From Flavobacterium palustre (lineage in GTDB: Bacteria; Bacteroidota; Bacteroidia; Flavobacteriales; Flavobacteriaceae), in NCBI RefSeq assembly GCF_014639535.1, contig NZ_BMGA01000003.1, positions 372,001 through 436,000 on the forward strand: a DNA stretch of 64,000 nucleotides, given 5' to 3'. The notes below the pieces were generated by a model, which saw only the letters and a program-made list of their open reading frames with translations, did no database searches and was not told the DNA's origin. Below, one piece after another: positions 1-8,652 of the stretch (its first letter is position 1; each line of letters starts with the position of its first letter). The position numbers were made by a program, and so were the translations under genes.

Positions 1-914
1 TTTCCTTCGTACTTATAATAACCTTTAAAAGTATAATTCTGAACATCTTTACTGTGATTTATAAAACCAACATCTAAAATACTCCCCGTAATCTGGATAT
101 TTTTTTTAGGATAATAGGTAAATCCTAAATCAAATCCCAATCCCATATCGCCTCCCAGTAAAAATTGTTTTTGCACATCAGCAGCTACATCACCATCATA
201 ATTATCGTCTAAATATTTTGAAATCCCGGAAGTATTCAGGGATAAATTGGAGTTAATTTCCTGATTGTAAACGGTGGTTGTAGGGTTTACTGTTGTTGTA
301 ATCGAACCTGAATTTTGAGTTGTAGTAGCATTAAAACCACTGAAATAAATTTTACCTCTTGCTCCTACTATCAGTTTTTCAGAAATATTTTTATGATAAC
401 CCAGATGCAAAACAGAAACCATTTCGGATTTCATGCTCAAATCACCCAGATTGAAAGATTTACCAATATAATTCTGATTTCCGTCTAATGCTAAAATGGC
501 TAAATCCTTTGGCACATAAGCAAACAAATCAAATTCCTGATACATTCCGAATGAAAGATAACCTTTGTCTTCGAGCCAGTCTCCTAATTTGATTCCGCCA
601 TTAAAGATTTCGATTTGTTCATTTATGGCTCCATGATCATTTCTATTTGTAGAATAAACCACATTTCGCAACTTCTGATTGAAATCGACTCCGTCATTGG
701 CAAATAAATCATAAACCGAAAATCCGGTCGAACCTACTTTAAAAGACATTCCGGAGAGCAAAGGAACACCAAAATAATACTTGTATTTGAAATCAGCTCC
801 CGGATTCAACATCATCGATTGAGGAACTGAAGTTAAATTATATAAAATTTGCTTATTTTGAGAAAAACAAGTAGTCACAATGAGTAACATCAGGAGTAAA
901 AAACTTTTTCTCAT
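1..914 (-). CDS. DUF5723 family outer-membrane protein, C-terminal part cut by window edge
   Basis: The reading frame begins at ATG 914-912 and runs off the left edge, giving about 304 codons with no stop. The N-terminus is a typical signal peptide (MRKSFLLLMLL..., ending near CFSQ). It is followed by a stretch resembling DUF5723 proteins of Bacteroidota (MLNPGADFKYKYYFGVPLLS), with alternating beta-strand pattern and many Gly and aromatic residues, which suggests an outer-membrane barrel. Its start overlaps the stop of the upstream lipoprotein gene in a TAATG arrangement, so the two are translationally coupled and probably act together at the cell surface. The substrate is unknown. The family call comes from recalled similarity of the N-terminal motif and is fairly secure; the function is not. 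Confidence 0.75.
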   Translation of the reverse strand, partial: MRKSFLLLMLLIVTTCFSQNKQILYNLTSVPQSMMLNPGADFKYKYYFGVPLLSGMSFKVGSTGFSVYDLFANDGVDFNQKLRNVVYSTNRNDHGAINEQIEIFNGGIKLGDWLEDKGYLSFGMYQEFDLFAYVPKDLAILALDGNQNYIGKSFNLGDLSMKSEMVSVLHLGYHKNISEKLIVGARGKIYFSGFNATTTQNSGSITTTVNPTTTVYNQEINSNLSLNTSGISKYLDDNYDGDVAADVQKQFLLGGDMGLGFDLGFTYYPKKNIQITGSILDVGFINHSKDVQNYTFKGYYKYEG

Positions 915-1465
915 TATATTTCCAAATAAACAGTGGCACTGGAACGTAAAACAAGATTTCCGGCACTACTTGTATTCAAAGCCGAACCTTGCCCTATCAT
1001 TACCAAAAAACGCATTTTTCTGGTTCTTTTAAGCAATTCCAATCTTGCATTTTCAAAAACTTCTGTTCTTGTAATCGTATTTGTGTTACCGGAATAAGCC
1101 GGAATATTAAAATTCATAGTCGTCAACGCATTGTCATTAGCATCTAATAAAACAATACTAAGAGAAAATGAACGATTAATGGTATTGCTAATTTCAAAAT
1201 GAAAATCAGCTCTTTGCAAATAACTATTAAAATATTTATCTCTAAATATGTCAAATTCCTGTTCATCATAAGCCCATTGAACAGGCAAACCTCCATTAGC
1301 TGCAAAAACTTCTGCGGGAACATCAAAATAGCTTAAATTTCCCTCAATGACAGGGGTTAATTTCAAATCGTTGGCCTGATTGAAATCTAAATCACTGGAA
1401 CAGGATAAAGAGCACATTAACAAAAGTGCCAGACTCAATACTTTTATAAAATGATATTTCCTCAT
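914..1465 (-). CDS. Predicted lipoprotein coupled to DUF5723 gene
   Basis: This is a 183-residue protein. ATG at 1465 is preferred over an in-frame TTG at 1486 because it places the positively charged n-region (MRKYHFIK) directly before the hydrophobic core. A lipobox-like SLSC gives Cys22 as the probable lipidated residue. The rest looks like a small beta-rich domain. I recognise no family. Its stop overlaps the start of the DUF5723 gene by one base, so the pair is co-translated. A periplasmic or surface accessory protein for the barrel protein is an inference from position only. Confidence 0.7.
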   Translation of the reverse strand: MRKYHFIKVLSLALLLMCSLSCSSDLDFNQANDLKLTPVIEGNLSYFDVPAEVFAANGGLPVQWAYDEQEFDIFRDKYFNSYLQRADFHFEISNTINRSFSLSIVLLDANDNALTTMNFNIPAYSGNTNTITRTEVFENARLELLKRTRKMRFLVMIGQGSALNTSSAGNLVLRSSATVYLEI

Positions 1466-1529
1466 CTTTTTGATTACAAATTTCAATTTAAGTAAACGAT
1501 TAGTAACAGCATTATTTCAATTGTATCTA

Positions 1530-2393
1530 CTAATAAAAAGTCCCAAACAATTTAGAAGCCTCGTTATAAGCACTTTCAAAACTCAAAGGATTTAAGTACA
1601 ACTTTTCCTTATTAGCCGTAAAATAAGAAAGTAATTTTTCGGTTGGCATATTTCCTGTCAACTCGTCTTTTGCCATTGGACAACCTCCAAATCCCTGAAT
1701 TGCACCATCAAATCTTCGACAACCCGCCTGATGTGCCGCCTCTATTTTCTCAAACCATTTATCATAAGTGGTATGTAAATGAGCGCCAAACTCAATTTGG
1801 GGATATTTAGGAATCAAATTCAAAAATAAATACTTAATAACTTCCGGAGTAGAACTCCCAATAGTATCTGAAAGCGATAGAATTTTCACGCCCATAACAG
1901 CTAATTTTTCCGTCCATTCGCCTACAATTTCTACATTCCACGGATCTCCGTAAGGATTCCCGAAACCCATAGACAGATAAGCAACTACTTCTTTATTACT
2001 TTTATCGGCAATTTCCAGAATCTCCTCTAAACTAATAATGGACTCGGCTATGGTTTTATGCGTATTTCGCATTTGAAAATTCTCCGAAATAGAAAAAGGA
2101 AAACCTAAATAATGAATGGGTTCAAATTGAGCAGCCATTGCAGCTCCCTGCGTATTAGCAATAATGGCCAATAATTTACTGCTAGTTTTGGATAAATCCA
2201 ATCGGTCTAAAACAGCTGCCGTATCCTGCATTTGCGGAACCGCTCTTGGCGAAACAAAACTGCCAAAATCAATGGTATCAAATCCTACCCGCAATAAAGA
2301 CTGAATGTACGAGACCTTTCTTTCCGTAGGAATAAAAGTTTTAATGCCTTGCATGGCATCGCGCGGACATTCGATAATTTTTATTGGCTCCAT
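1530..2393 (-). CDS. Hydroxymethylglutaryl-CoA lyase
   Basis: This enzyme cleaves HMG-CoA to acetoacetate and acetyl-CoA, the last step of leucine breakdown. The 287-residue protein has the DRE-TIM (HMGL-like) barrel hallmarks: ECPRDAMQG at 8-16 with Arg11 and Asp12, the metal-binding His pair in GAHLHTTYD (about 203-211), and the signature GGCPMAKDELTGN with catalytic Cys238. ATG 2393 is chosen although the frame is open to 2492. It matches the family N-terminus, and a consensus promoter (2400-2429) lies inside the longer frame. That promoter puts the transcription start at or within a few bases of the ATG, so the mRNA is probably leaderless. It stands alone in the minus direction between pyrD and the lipoprotein pair. 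Confidence 0.93.
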   Translation of the reverse strand: MEPIKIIECPRDAMQGIKTFIPTERKVSYIQSLLRVGFDTIDFGSFVSPRAVPQMQDTAAVLDRLDLSKTSSKLLAIIANTQGAAMAAQFEPIHYLGFPFSISENFQMRNTHKTIAESIISLEEILEIADKSNKEVVAYLSMGFGNPYGDPWNVEIVGEWTEKLAVMGVKILSLSDTIGSSTPEVIKYLFLNLIPKYPQIEFGAHLHTTYDKWFEKIEAAHQAGCRRFDGAIQGFGGCPMAKDELTGNMPTEKLLSYFTANKEKLYLNPLSFESAYNEASKLFGTFY

Positions 2394-2399
2394 AGATTT

Positions 2400-2429
2400 C
2401 AAAGATACTAAAACTTGCAAAGTGGCAAA
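2400..2429 (-). promoter_or_regulatory. Promoter of HMG-CoA lyase gene
   Basis: On the minus strand TTTG (2429-2426) is followed after 18 bases by TATCTTTG (2407-2400), matching the Bacteroidota -33/-7 consensus. The -7 box ends six bases before the ATG, which implies little or no 5' leader. Confidence 0.7.
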
Positions 2430-2489
2430 ATGTAGAACCAACAAAAAAGCGCAACTCTGTTGAAGAATTACGCTTTTATATTTTTTACA

Positions 2490-2656
2490 CAAAGATTCGC
2501 TAAGAACGTACAGAGCTACGCAAAAAAATTATAAAACCTTAACCGCAAAGTTTAAAAAAAGTTTTCGCAAAGAATCACAAAGTAAGCCACAGAGACACAC
2601 AAAGAAATGAAAAACTTTGCGAACCTTTGCATTTTTCTCTTAGTGTATCTTTGCGT
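2490..2656. repeat. Family B intergenic repeat (CGCAAAG type), inverted pair
   Basis: The gap between HMG-CoA lyase and pyrD is filled with degenerate AACCGCAAAG...TTCGCAAAG...CACTAAG units. A left unit starts near 2541 and an inverted unit ends near 2655, giving an imperfect hairpin of about 115 bases. Related single units lie at 61723, 61870 and 63103. A TATCTTTG within it at 2646 is part of the repeat and precedes no plus-strand gene. Confidence 0.7.
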
Positions 2657-2661
2657 TACAA

Positions 2662-3681
2662 CTATAAACGACTTAAAATCTTTTTGTTGATGGCTTTCAC
2701 TAATGCCGGACCTTCATAAATAAAACCTGTGTACAGTTGTACCAAACTAGCTCCGGCTTCTAATTTTTCGATAGCGTCATCAGCAGAATGAATCCCTCCC
2801 ACTCCAATAATTGGAAAAGCCTTATTGCTTTTTTGTGAAAGAAAACGAATAACCTCAGTAGAACGTTTTGTCAATGGTTTACCTGACAATCCGCCCATTT
2901 CAGTTTTATTTGCTGATTGCAAACCTTCGCGGGAAATCGTAGTGTTGGTTGCAATAACACCTGCAATCTTAGTTTCTTTTACAATATCAATAATATCTAA
3001 TAATTGCTCATCAGTCAAATCGGGAGCAATTTTAAGCAAAATTGGTTTTTGCTTTGGCTTAGCCAAATTTTTATTTTGCAAAGTCTGTAACAACTGTGTC
3101 AATGGCTCTTTGTCCTGTAGTTCACGAAGATTAGGTGTATTAGGCGAACTCACATTTACCACAAAGTAATCTACATAATCGTATAAAGCATCAAAACAAA
3201 TTTCGTAGTCCGAAGTCGCTTCTTCATTTGGAGTCACTTTATTTTTACCAATGTTTCCACCAATTAAAACACCCGGATTTGATTTCAGTCTTTCCACCGC
3301 TTCCAGAACACCACCGTTATTAAACCCCATGCGGTTAATAATTGCCGAATCTTCTTTTAAACGAAACAAACGTTTTTTAGGATTCCCTTCCTGTCCTTTT
3401 GGTGTTAAAGTCCCAATTTCGATGAAACCAAAACCAAAATTAGACAACTCCTTATACAACTTGGCATCTTTATCAAAACCGGCAGCAAGACCTACGGGAT
3501 TTTTAAATTTCAATCCAAAAACTTCCGTTTCTAATCTTTTGTCATCTACTAAATAAAGTGATTTATAAAGTGCTGAAAAACCTGGTATTTTAGAAGTAAT
3601 ACGAACTAACGAAAACGTAAAATGATGTATTTTTTCAGGATCAAAACAAAAAAATAACGGTCGGATAAGCTGTTTGTACAT
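2662..3681 (-). CDS. pyrD: Dihydroorotate dehydrogenase (quinone), class 2
   Basis: This enzyme oxidises dihydroorotate to orotate with membrane quinone as acceptor, the fourth step of pyrimidine synthesis. The 339 residues match class 2 length. An N-terminal helical part (1-45) serves membrane and quinone contact. It is followed by the FMN barrel with GLAAGFDKD (64-72), [18 protein letters not shown] (91-108) and [13 protein letters not shown] (176-188), where the catalytic Ser is typical of class 2, and a C-terminal phosphate-binding [20 protein letters not shown] -7 box TATTTTTG lies 19 bases before the ATG. No other pyrimidine genes are nearby. Confidence 0.96.
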   Translation of the reverse strand: MYKQLIRPLFFCFDPEKIHHFTFSLVRITSKIPGFSALYKSLYLVDDKRLETEVFGLKFKNPVGLAAGFDKDAKLYKELSNFGFGFIEIGTLTPKGQEGNPKKRLFRLKEDSAIINRMGFNNGGVLEAVERLKSNPGVLIGGNIGKNKVTPNEEATSDYEICFDALYDYVDYFVVNVSSPNTPNLRELQDKEPLTQLLQTLQNKNLAKPKQKPILLKIAPDLTDEQLLDIIDIVKETKIAGVIATNTTISREGLQSANKTEMGGLSGKPLTKRSTEVIRFLSQKSNKAFPIIGVGGIHSADDAIEKLEAGASLVQLYTGFIYEGPALVKAINKKILSRL

Positions 3682-3699
3682 AGGATTTTAATTTGTGTG

Positions 3700-3707
3700 C
3701 AAAAATA
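3700..3707 (-). promoter_or_regulatory. -7 element of pyrD promoter
   Basis: The minus strand reads TATTTTTG just upstream of pyrD. No clear TTG is seen at the -33 distance. Confidence 0.5.
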
Positions 3708-3984
3708 GAATTATCTGATGGATAATTGAAGATTTCGAAAAAAATTATACCCCAAGAATTGATTTCGCTGCTTAAAGAAGCATACAAACAAGCTAAACAG
3801 TAGTTAAACTAAGCACAAAAACAAACAATAAAACACTAAAAAACAAGAACTTACCAACTAAAACAACCCATTAACTTTTTCAAAACTAAAAAATCATCGC
3901 TTTTTAAAATGATTTTTCTTATATTGTAATTGAGAAATTAATAATTATGACTCATTTTTATTATTAACTTAAAAACACATTATC
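3708..3984. other. AT-rich intergenic region, nothing recognised
   Basis: This region lies between the divergent pyrD and the secreted coiled-coil gene. It is A-rich with no ORF of note, no strong hairpin and no convincing TAnnTTTG box for the plus-strand gene. Confidence 0.5.
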
Positions 3985-4536
3985 ATGAAGCTACAATTTT
4001 TTTTTACCGGCGTATTACTGGCTAGTTTTCAGATTTTCTTAGCGCAGGAAACTACAAATGACACTATAACATCAGTTAAAAAAACAACAATAACAACAGT
4101 CACTACCGTTAAAGACACAATTATAAATGTAGTACCCGAAGCTGCCGCAACTATTTCGGACAAAGAAGCATTAAAGAAAGAACAAAAAATGCTTCAGGCA
4201 AAAATGAAAGAAGAGAAAAAAGCGCTAAAAGAAGCTAAAAAAAGGGAACAGGAACAGAAAGATTTTGAGAAAGAACAAAAAGCATTTGAAAAACAGCAAA
4301 AAACAATTCTCTCGGCCGAAAAATCAATTAGTAAGTTAAAAAGTAAAATTACTAATGAAGAAAAAAGTCTAATCAGAAACAAAGAAAAACTGGAAAGTAA
4401 AAAATCAAAAGGAAAATTAAGTTCTACTGATATTGAAAAAGAAAACATTCGAATCAGCAAACAACAAATTAAAATCAACAAACTTAACGCCGACCTTATC
4501 AAAGAAGAAGAAAAATTAAACAAATTGAGAAATTAA
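3985..4536 (+). CDS. Secreted coiled-coil protein, unknown function
   Basis: The product is 183 residues. Residues 1-20 form a signal peptide (MKLQFFFTGVLLASFQIFLA). A Thr/Val-rich stretch follows (22-55), then from about residue 58 to the end a highly charged Lys/Glu/Gln helix with heptad-like pattern, predicted as a long coiled coil. It is probably periplasmic. I do not recognise a named family; similar short KEQK-rich periplasmic proteins are common in Flavobacterium. A rho-independent terminator follows directly, so it is a monocistronic unit. Confidence 0.75.
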   Translation: MKLQFFFTGVLLASFQIFLAQETTNDTITSVKKTTITTVTTVKDTIINVVPEAAATISDKEALKKEQKMLQAKMKEEKKALKEAKKREQEQKDFEKEQKAFEKQQKTILSAEKSISKLKSKITNEEKSLIRNKEKLESKKSKGKLSSTDIEKENIRISKQQIKINKLNADLIKEEEKLNKLRN

Positions 4537-4561
4537 ACAGTCATAAAAACAAACAAATCAG

Positions 4562-4626
4562 CTGTAAATTCAACAATTGAGTCACTTAAACAAAATGACT
4601 GATGATTGAATTTGCAGTTTTTTTTT
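4562..4626 (+). terminator. Rho-independent terminator
   Basis: An imperfect stem (CTGTAAATTCAA at 4562-4573 pairing with TTGAATTTGCAG at 4606-4617) is followed by nine T residues. Confidence 0.75.
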
Positions 4627-4664
4627 AACTAAACTCTCACTACTTTTAAATAAAAATTCGAATT

Positions 4665-5078
4665 ATGAATCTGAAAATCAATAAAAACTGGCATCAACAA
4701 CACTATGAGAGTCTGGAATTTGGTAGCCGTATAGCCGATATGGTAGCCAAAGGAATGGGATCCTGGCGTTTTATAATTCTCCAAACTGTATTTGTAGCCA
4801 TTTGGATGGGACTGAATTTACTGGCTTATGTCAAACACTGGGATGCTTATCCTTTTATTTTACTCAATCTGTTATTTTCTACTCAGGCCGCTTATGCAGC
4901 TCCGATCATTATGATGTCGCAAAACCGTCAAAACGAAAGGGATCGTATTCAGGCTCAGGAAGATTATATTACCAATAAAGAAGCCAAATTGGAAATTGAA
5001 GCTTTGGCTAAAAAGCTAAACACAATCGACACTGACAAACTAGATAAAATAATCAAAATGTTGGAAGACATGAAATAG
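4665..5078 (+). CDS. DUF1003 family membrane protein
   Basis: This is a 137-residue protein with two membrane helices, about residues 34-56 (WRFIILQTVFVAIWMGLNLL) and 62-85 (YPFILLNLLFSTQAAYAAPI). A conserved segment MMSQNRQNERDR follows, then a soluble C-terminal coiled-coil tail. The double-helix plus SQNRQ arrangement is the DUF1003 pattern. The biochemical role is not established. It stands alone, between a terminator and a structured repeat element. Confidence 0.88.
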   Translation: MNLKINKNWHQQHYESLEFGSRIADMVAKGMGSWRFIILQTVFVAIWMGLNLLAYVKHWDAYPFILLNLLFSTQAAYAAPIIMMSQNRQNERDRIQAQEDYITNKEAKLEIEALAKKLNTIDTDKLDKIIKMLEDMK

Positions 5079-5082
5079 ACCT

Positions 5083-5280
5083 CTTCGTCAGGACAAACGC
5101 ATTAGTTTTAAAAAAAAGCCACAAATTACACAAATCAACACCAATTTTGATGTTGTAATATTGCACGAATCCCTTCAGAATCGAAAATTAGTGTAATTTG
5201 ATTTTAAGAATCACTGAAATTAGTTCCAATCTGTGTAATTCGTGGCAAAAAACAACTAGTGCGTTTGCCCTGACTTCGCC
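5083..5280. repeat. 198-bp element with terminal inverted repeats (family A core)
   Basis: The outer arms are inverted copies: CTTCGTCAGGACAAACGC from 5083 and GCGTTTGCCCTGACTTCG near 5261-5278, each continuing into AACGCA-TTAGT / ACTAGT-GCGTT. The inner arms GCCACAAATTACACAAAT (5118) and the complementary GTGTAATTCGTGGC (to 5246) extend the pairing. The whole can fold into one long hairpin with an unpaired centre. It contains no ORF. Simpler relatives of the inner part occur at 8653, 12043 and 51227. Confidence 0.75.
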
Positions 5281-5302
5281 ATCCTATTCCTCAAATTAAT
5301 TC

Positions 5303-5310
5303 TATCTTTG
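5303..5310 (+). promoter_or_regulatory. -7 element of pepT promoter
   Basis: TATCTTTG lies 22 bases before the pepT ATG, just outside the inverted-repeat element. No -33 TTG is seen at the expected spacing. Confidence 0.5.
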
Positions 5311-5332
5311 GACTCCAATAAAAAATCACTTT

Positions 5333-6616
5333 ATGCAAAATATTATTGATCGTTTTATCAGTTATGTAACTGTAGATACGGAATCCAATCCGAATTCAGA
5401 AACGACTCCAAGTACCGAAAAACAATGGGATTTAGCCAATAAATTAGTCGAAGAACTAAAAGCTATTGGTATGCAGGATGTTACCATTGACGACAAAGCC
5501 TACATCATGGCAACCTTACCAAGTAATGTAGCGCACGAAGTCCCAACAATAGGATTTGTTTCTCATTTTGACACTTCTCCTGATTTTTGCGGAGCTAATG
5601 TAAAACCACAAATTATCAGCAATTATGACGGGAAAGATATTATTTTGAATGCAGAACAAAACATCATTTTATCGCCTGATTACTTTAAAGATTTATTGCA
5701 ATACAAAGGACAAACCTTAATTACCACTGACGGAACCACACTTTTAGGCGCAGATGATAAAGCCGGAATTACCGAAATTGTTACCGCTATGGAATTCCTT
5801 ATCAATAATCCTGAAATAAAACACGGAAAAATCAGAATAGGTTTTACTCCTGACGAAGAAATTGGTCGCGGAGCTCATTTTTTTGATGTGGAGAAATTTG
5901 GCGCACAATGGGCTTACACTATGGACGGAAGCCAGATAGGTGAATTAGAATATGAAAATTTTAACGCTGCCGGAGCAAAAATTACTTTTAAAGGAAAAAG
6001 CGTTCACCCGGGATATGCCAAAGGCAAAATGATTAATTCGATGTTAGTAGCCAATACTTTTATCAGTGAATTACCTACCGACGAAGTTCCTGAAAGAACC
6101 AAAGGTTACCAGGGTTTTTATCATATACACCATTTAAGCGGAAGTATCGAAGAAAGCGTTTTGGAATTAATTATCCGGGATCACAACCTAAAGAAATTCG
6201 AAAAGAGAAAAGAAAAAATTCAAAAAATAGCCCGCAAAATCAACAAGAAATTTGCGAAGCAATTTGGAGAAGATATTGTTGTTGCAGAAATCAAAGACCA
6301 ATACTACAATATGAAGGAAAAAGTACTTCCTGTAAAACATATTGTAGACATTGCCGAAAAAGCAATGAAAGAACTAAAAATAAAACCGATTATTAAACCT
6401 ATTCGCGGTGGAACTGATGGTTCGCAATTATCCTACATGGGATTGCCTTGCCCTAATATTTTTGCCGGAGGGCATAACTTTCATGGCAAATACGAATATG
6501 TCCCTGTAGAAAGCATGCAAAAAGCAGTGGAAGTAATTATAAAAATTGCCGAACTCACAGCCCTACCTAACTTTGGTCTGGAAGAACCTAAATCCAAAAC
6601 GAAAAAAAGAAAATAA
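5333..6616 (+). CDS. pepT: Peptidase T (tripeptide aminopeptidase)
   Basis: This cytoplasmic di-zinc M20 peptidase releases N-terminal residues from tripeptides. The 427 residues carry the metal ligands in order: SHFDTSP with His78 and Asp80, LLGADDKAG with Asp141, PDEEIGRG with the catalytic and metal Glu residues 175-176, [13 protein letters not shown], and the C-terminal [13 protein letters not shown]. Between them is the lid domain with the HPGYAKGKM segment. It is slightly longer than the E. coli enzyme because of a Lys-rich tail (about 415-427). A terminator follows 13 bases after the stop. Confidence 0.96.
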   Translation: MQNIIDRFISYVTVDTESNPNSETTPSTEKQWDLANKLVEELKAIGMQDVTIDDKAYIMATLPSNVAHEVPTIGFVSHFDTSPDFCGANVKPQIISNYDGKDIILNAEQNIILSPDYFKDLLQYKGQTLITTDGTTLLGADDKAGITEIVTAMEFLINNPEIKHGKIRIGFTPDEEIGRGAHFFDVEKFGAQWAYTMDGSQIGELEYENFNAAGAKITFKGKSVHPGYAKGKMINSMLVANTFISELPTDEVPERTKGYQGFYHIHHLSGSIEESVLELIIRDHNLKKFEKRKEKIQKIARKINKKFAKQFGEDIVVAEIKDQYYNMKEKVLPVKHIVDIAEKAMKELKIKPIIKPIRGGTDGSQLSYMGLPCPNIFAGGHNFHGKYEYVPVESMQKAVEVIIKIAELTALPNFGLEEPKSKTKKRK

Positions 6617-6628
6617 CCCACTAATAAG

Positions 6629-6652
6629 AAGCTCCTGAAGGAGCTTTTTTTA
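6629..6652 (+). terminator. Rho-independent terminator of pepT
   Basis: AAGCTCC, loop TGAA, GGAGCTT, followed by a run of T. Confidence 0.85.
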
Positions 6653-6805
6653 TGCCTCTGTCCCAACATAAAAATCTTAACATTACAACTGTAAATTTTA
6701 TATGAATTTTATGTAAATTTAAAACTGCAATACATTTTTAATTAGCAAACTAACATCTCAAAAAACATCTGTCTTATTTTATAAACTTCCAAATCTTTAA
6801 ATGTT

Positions 6806-7237
6806 ATGAGCGAAAATCAAGAAGAGATCGAAAAAACTACCGAAACCGAAAAACCCAAAACAGTTAACAGAAGAAGAACTAAAACTTCTGTAGTTACTGA
6901 AACTTCCGAAAATCCAATTGAAGAAGTAACTGAAATTCCCGCTGAAACTGTCTTTGAAGAAAATCCAGCTTCTCAAAACGAAATCGAAGCCGAGACAGCA
7001 ACTCAAACATCTGAAGAAATTTCGAAACCTAAAAAAGAGAAAAAAAACAAGTCCAAGAAAAAAGATAAAAAGAAAGCTAAAAAAGCTGCTGCCAAAGAAA
7101 AAGCTAAGAAGAAAAAAGCCAAAGCTAAGAAGGCTAAAAAAGAGAAAGCCAAAAAGGCAAAAATCAAGGCAAAGCTTAAAGAGAAAAAAGCAAAGGCTAA
7201 ATCCAAAAAAACGAAATCTAAAAAGAAGAAAAAATAA
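6806..7237 (+). CDS. Bipartite acidic/lysine-rich (histone H1-like) protein
   Basis: This is a 143-residue protein with no signal peptide. Residues 1-72 are acidic and Thr/Glu-rich, with a short basic patch NRRRTKT. Residues 73-143 are almost only Lys and Ala with a little Glu, in KKAK/AKKE-type units, ending in five Lys. The tail resembles eukaryotic H1 tails and bacterial H1-like proteins, and would bind nucleic acid or polyanions non-specifically. This is composition, not homology. It has its own terminator and no partner gene. The 97-residue ORF in the next frame is a by-product of the A-rich sequence. Confidence 0.7.
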   Translation: MSENQEEIEKTTETEKPKTVNRRRTKTSVVTETSENPIEEVTEIPAETVFEENPASQNEIEAETATQTSEEISKPKKEKKNKSKKKDKKKAKKAAAKEKAKKKKAKAKKAKKEKAKKAKIKAKLKEKKAKAKSKKTKSKKKKK

Positions 7238-7250
7238 TTCTTTTTAAACA

Positions 7251-7280
7251 AAAAAAGTCCCAATAACGGGACTTTTTGTT
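7251..7280. terminator. Bidirectional terminator between lysine-rich gene and yajC
   Basis: AAAAAAGTCCC, loop AATAAC, GGGACTTTTT. A-run and T-run flanks serve both converging genes. Confidence 0.85.
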
Positions 7281-7302
7281 TAGACTAAAATAATTTTCAG
7301 CC

Positions 7303-7575
7303 TTATTTTTTAGCTAATGAAGCACTCATTTCCATAGAAATAGCAGAACGCTCCATTTTTAATTTCCCAGCCATAGTTTCAATCACTACAGTAGTATCAG
7401 CCAGTTCAACCACTTTTCCGTGAAGACCGCTTTTAGTGATGATTTTATCTCCTACTTTTAAACTAGCTTCAAATTCTTTTTCTTGTTTCATTTTCTTTTG
7501 TTGTGGCCTAATCATGAAGAAATAGATAACCACAAACATTAAAATAAACGGCAAAAACTGATTTAATTGACCCAT
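7303..7575 (-). CDS. yajC: Preprotein translocase accessory subunit YajC
   Basis: This is a 90-residue protein with one N-terminal membrane helix (about residues 5-22, QFLPFILMFVVIYFFM) followed at once by the family motif IRPQQKKMK. A small cytoplasmic domain then holds GDKIITKSGLHGKVVELAD. YajC associates with SecDF at the Sec translocon. It lies 30 bases downstream of nusB on the same strand, with the shared terminator behind it, so nusB-yajC is probably one transcript. Length and motif agree fully with the family. Confidence 0.95.
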   Translation of the reverse strand: MGQLNQFLPFILMFVVIYFFMIRPQQKKMKQEKEFEASLKVGDKIITKSGLHGKVVELADTTVVIETMAGKLKMERSAISMEMSASLAKK

Positions 7576-7605
7576 AATTTTTAATTCTTTTTTAATTTAT
7601 TACTA

Positions 7606-8550
7606 TTACATTAAACCGCGACCGGCTTTTATCATTTTTTTACTGGTTTCTAATTCTTTCACCAGATTATCTAAAATTCCGTTGATGAAAATACTACTTT
7701 TAGGAGTAGAATATTCTTTGGCTAATTCCAAATATTCATTCAATGTTACTTTCACCGGAATGGATGGAAATTTCAAAAATTCACAAATAGCCATTTTTAA
7801 AATAATGGTATCCACCTCAGCAATCCTGTCGCTATCCCAGTTAGGTGTTTTATCTTCAAATTCTTTCGCTAATTCTTTTTCGTTCAGCACTGTTTTACGG
7901 AACAAATCCTTAACAAAATCCTTATCTTCATTGTCTTTGTACAATTTTGGCACTTTGAAATTATCGTTTTCGATAGGTTTCATCGCTTTCAATTGTTTGA
8001 TGATTTGCGTATTCACCATCGGAATATCATCAATCCAGGTTAATTTATCGTCTTCTAAGAATTCGTATAATTTCTCATTCGGAACAATAACTTCGGTAAA
8101 CAAATCTACAATCAATTGTCGGTCTTCTTCAAATGAACGAGCCGGATTACTCATGTATTTTTGATAATACGAACTCTCTTTTACAGCAGCCAACAATAGT
8201 GCTATATAATCTTCGTGTAAATGCCAGGCATCGATTTTTCTGGTTTCTAAAGCAATACTTAAAGAATTATTTTCGGCAAGAATTTCGAAAATACTGTTCT
8301 TAATAAATTTTTCGTTCGGATTGCGTTCGGCTGCGGTAGCCAGGTGTTTTTGACTGGATAAATGCAAAAACTGTGTTTCTTTTTTACATATTTCCAACAA
8401 GGAAGAAATCATTGTAAGGTATAAATCCTGAATATTGTCGATACTGTGAAAAAGAAATTTTTCTTCCTTTTCTAAGTTATCTGAGCCGTTTTGATGCATC
8501 GCATAAATGGTTTGCATAACTTTAACGCGAATGTGTCGTCTATTTACCAC
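7606..8550 (-). CDS. nusB: Transcription antitermination factor NusB, long Bacteroidota form
   Basis: This is an RNA-binding factor that, with NusE, promotes antitermination on rRNA operons. The start is set at GTG 8550 (MVNRRHIRVKVMQTIYA), not the TTG at 8583, because a -7 box TATTTTTG overlaps the TTG. That gives 314 residues against roughly 140 for E. coli. The canonical helical NusB domain is recognisable at both ends: RRHIRVKVMQTIYA at the N-terminus, and DRIAEVDTIILKMAICEFL with VTLNEYLELAKEYSTPKSSIFINGILDNL at the C-terminus. The middle of about 150 residues is an insert or duplication typical of Bacteroidota versions. Confidence 0.92.
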   Translation of the reverse strand: MVNRRHIRVKVMQTIYAMHQNGSDNLEKEEKFLFHSIDNIQDLYLTMISSLLEICKKETQFLHLSSQKHLATAAERNPNEKFIKNSIFEILAENNSLSIALETRKIDAWHLHEDYIALLLAAVKESSYYQKYMSNPARSFEEDRQLIVDLFTEVIVPNEKLYEFLEDDKLTWIDDIPMVNTQIIKQLKAMKPIENDNFKVPKLYKDNEDKDFVKDLFRKTVLNEKELAKEFEDKTPNWDSDRIAEVDTIILKMAICEFLKFPSIPVKVTLNEYLELAKEYSTPKSSIFINGILDNLVKELETSKKMIKAGRGLM

Positions 8551-8580
8551 CTTGTAAGAACTTTTAAAAAAATTAGGCTG

Positions 8581-8588
8581 CAAAAATA
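8581..8588 (-). promoter_or_regulatory. -7 element of nusB promoter
   Basis: The minus strand reads TATTTTTG, 30 bases before the GTG start. It overlaps the alternative TTG start and so argues against it. Confidence 0.55.
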
Positions 8589-8652
8589 AGGATTTCCTTT
8601 TGTAAAATAAAATTTAAAGCAACAAAAAGCAGGACAAAGTAGCTGAGTTGTT

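Noticed and set aside
2641-2656. TATCTTTG near 2646 as a plus-strand promoter
   Set aside because: It is part of a family B repeat and no plus-strand gene follows.
6954-7247. 97-codon plus-strand ORF overlapping the lysine-rich gene
   Set aside because: Alternative frame of A-rich repetitive codons; the annotated frame has a better start and ends right before the terminator.
7003-7263. 86-codon minus-strand ORF rich in Phe and Leu
   Set aside because: Antisense image of the lysine-rich tail; composition follows directly from AAA/AAG codons on the other strand.
7682-8164. 160-codon plus-strand ORF inside nusB
   Set aside because: Antisense to a clear NusB frame, no family match.
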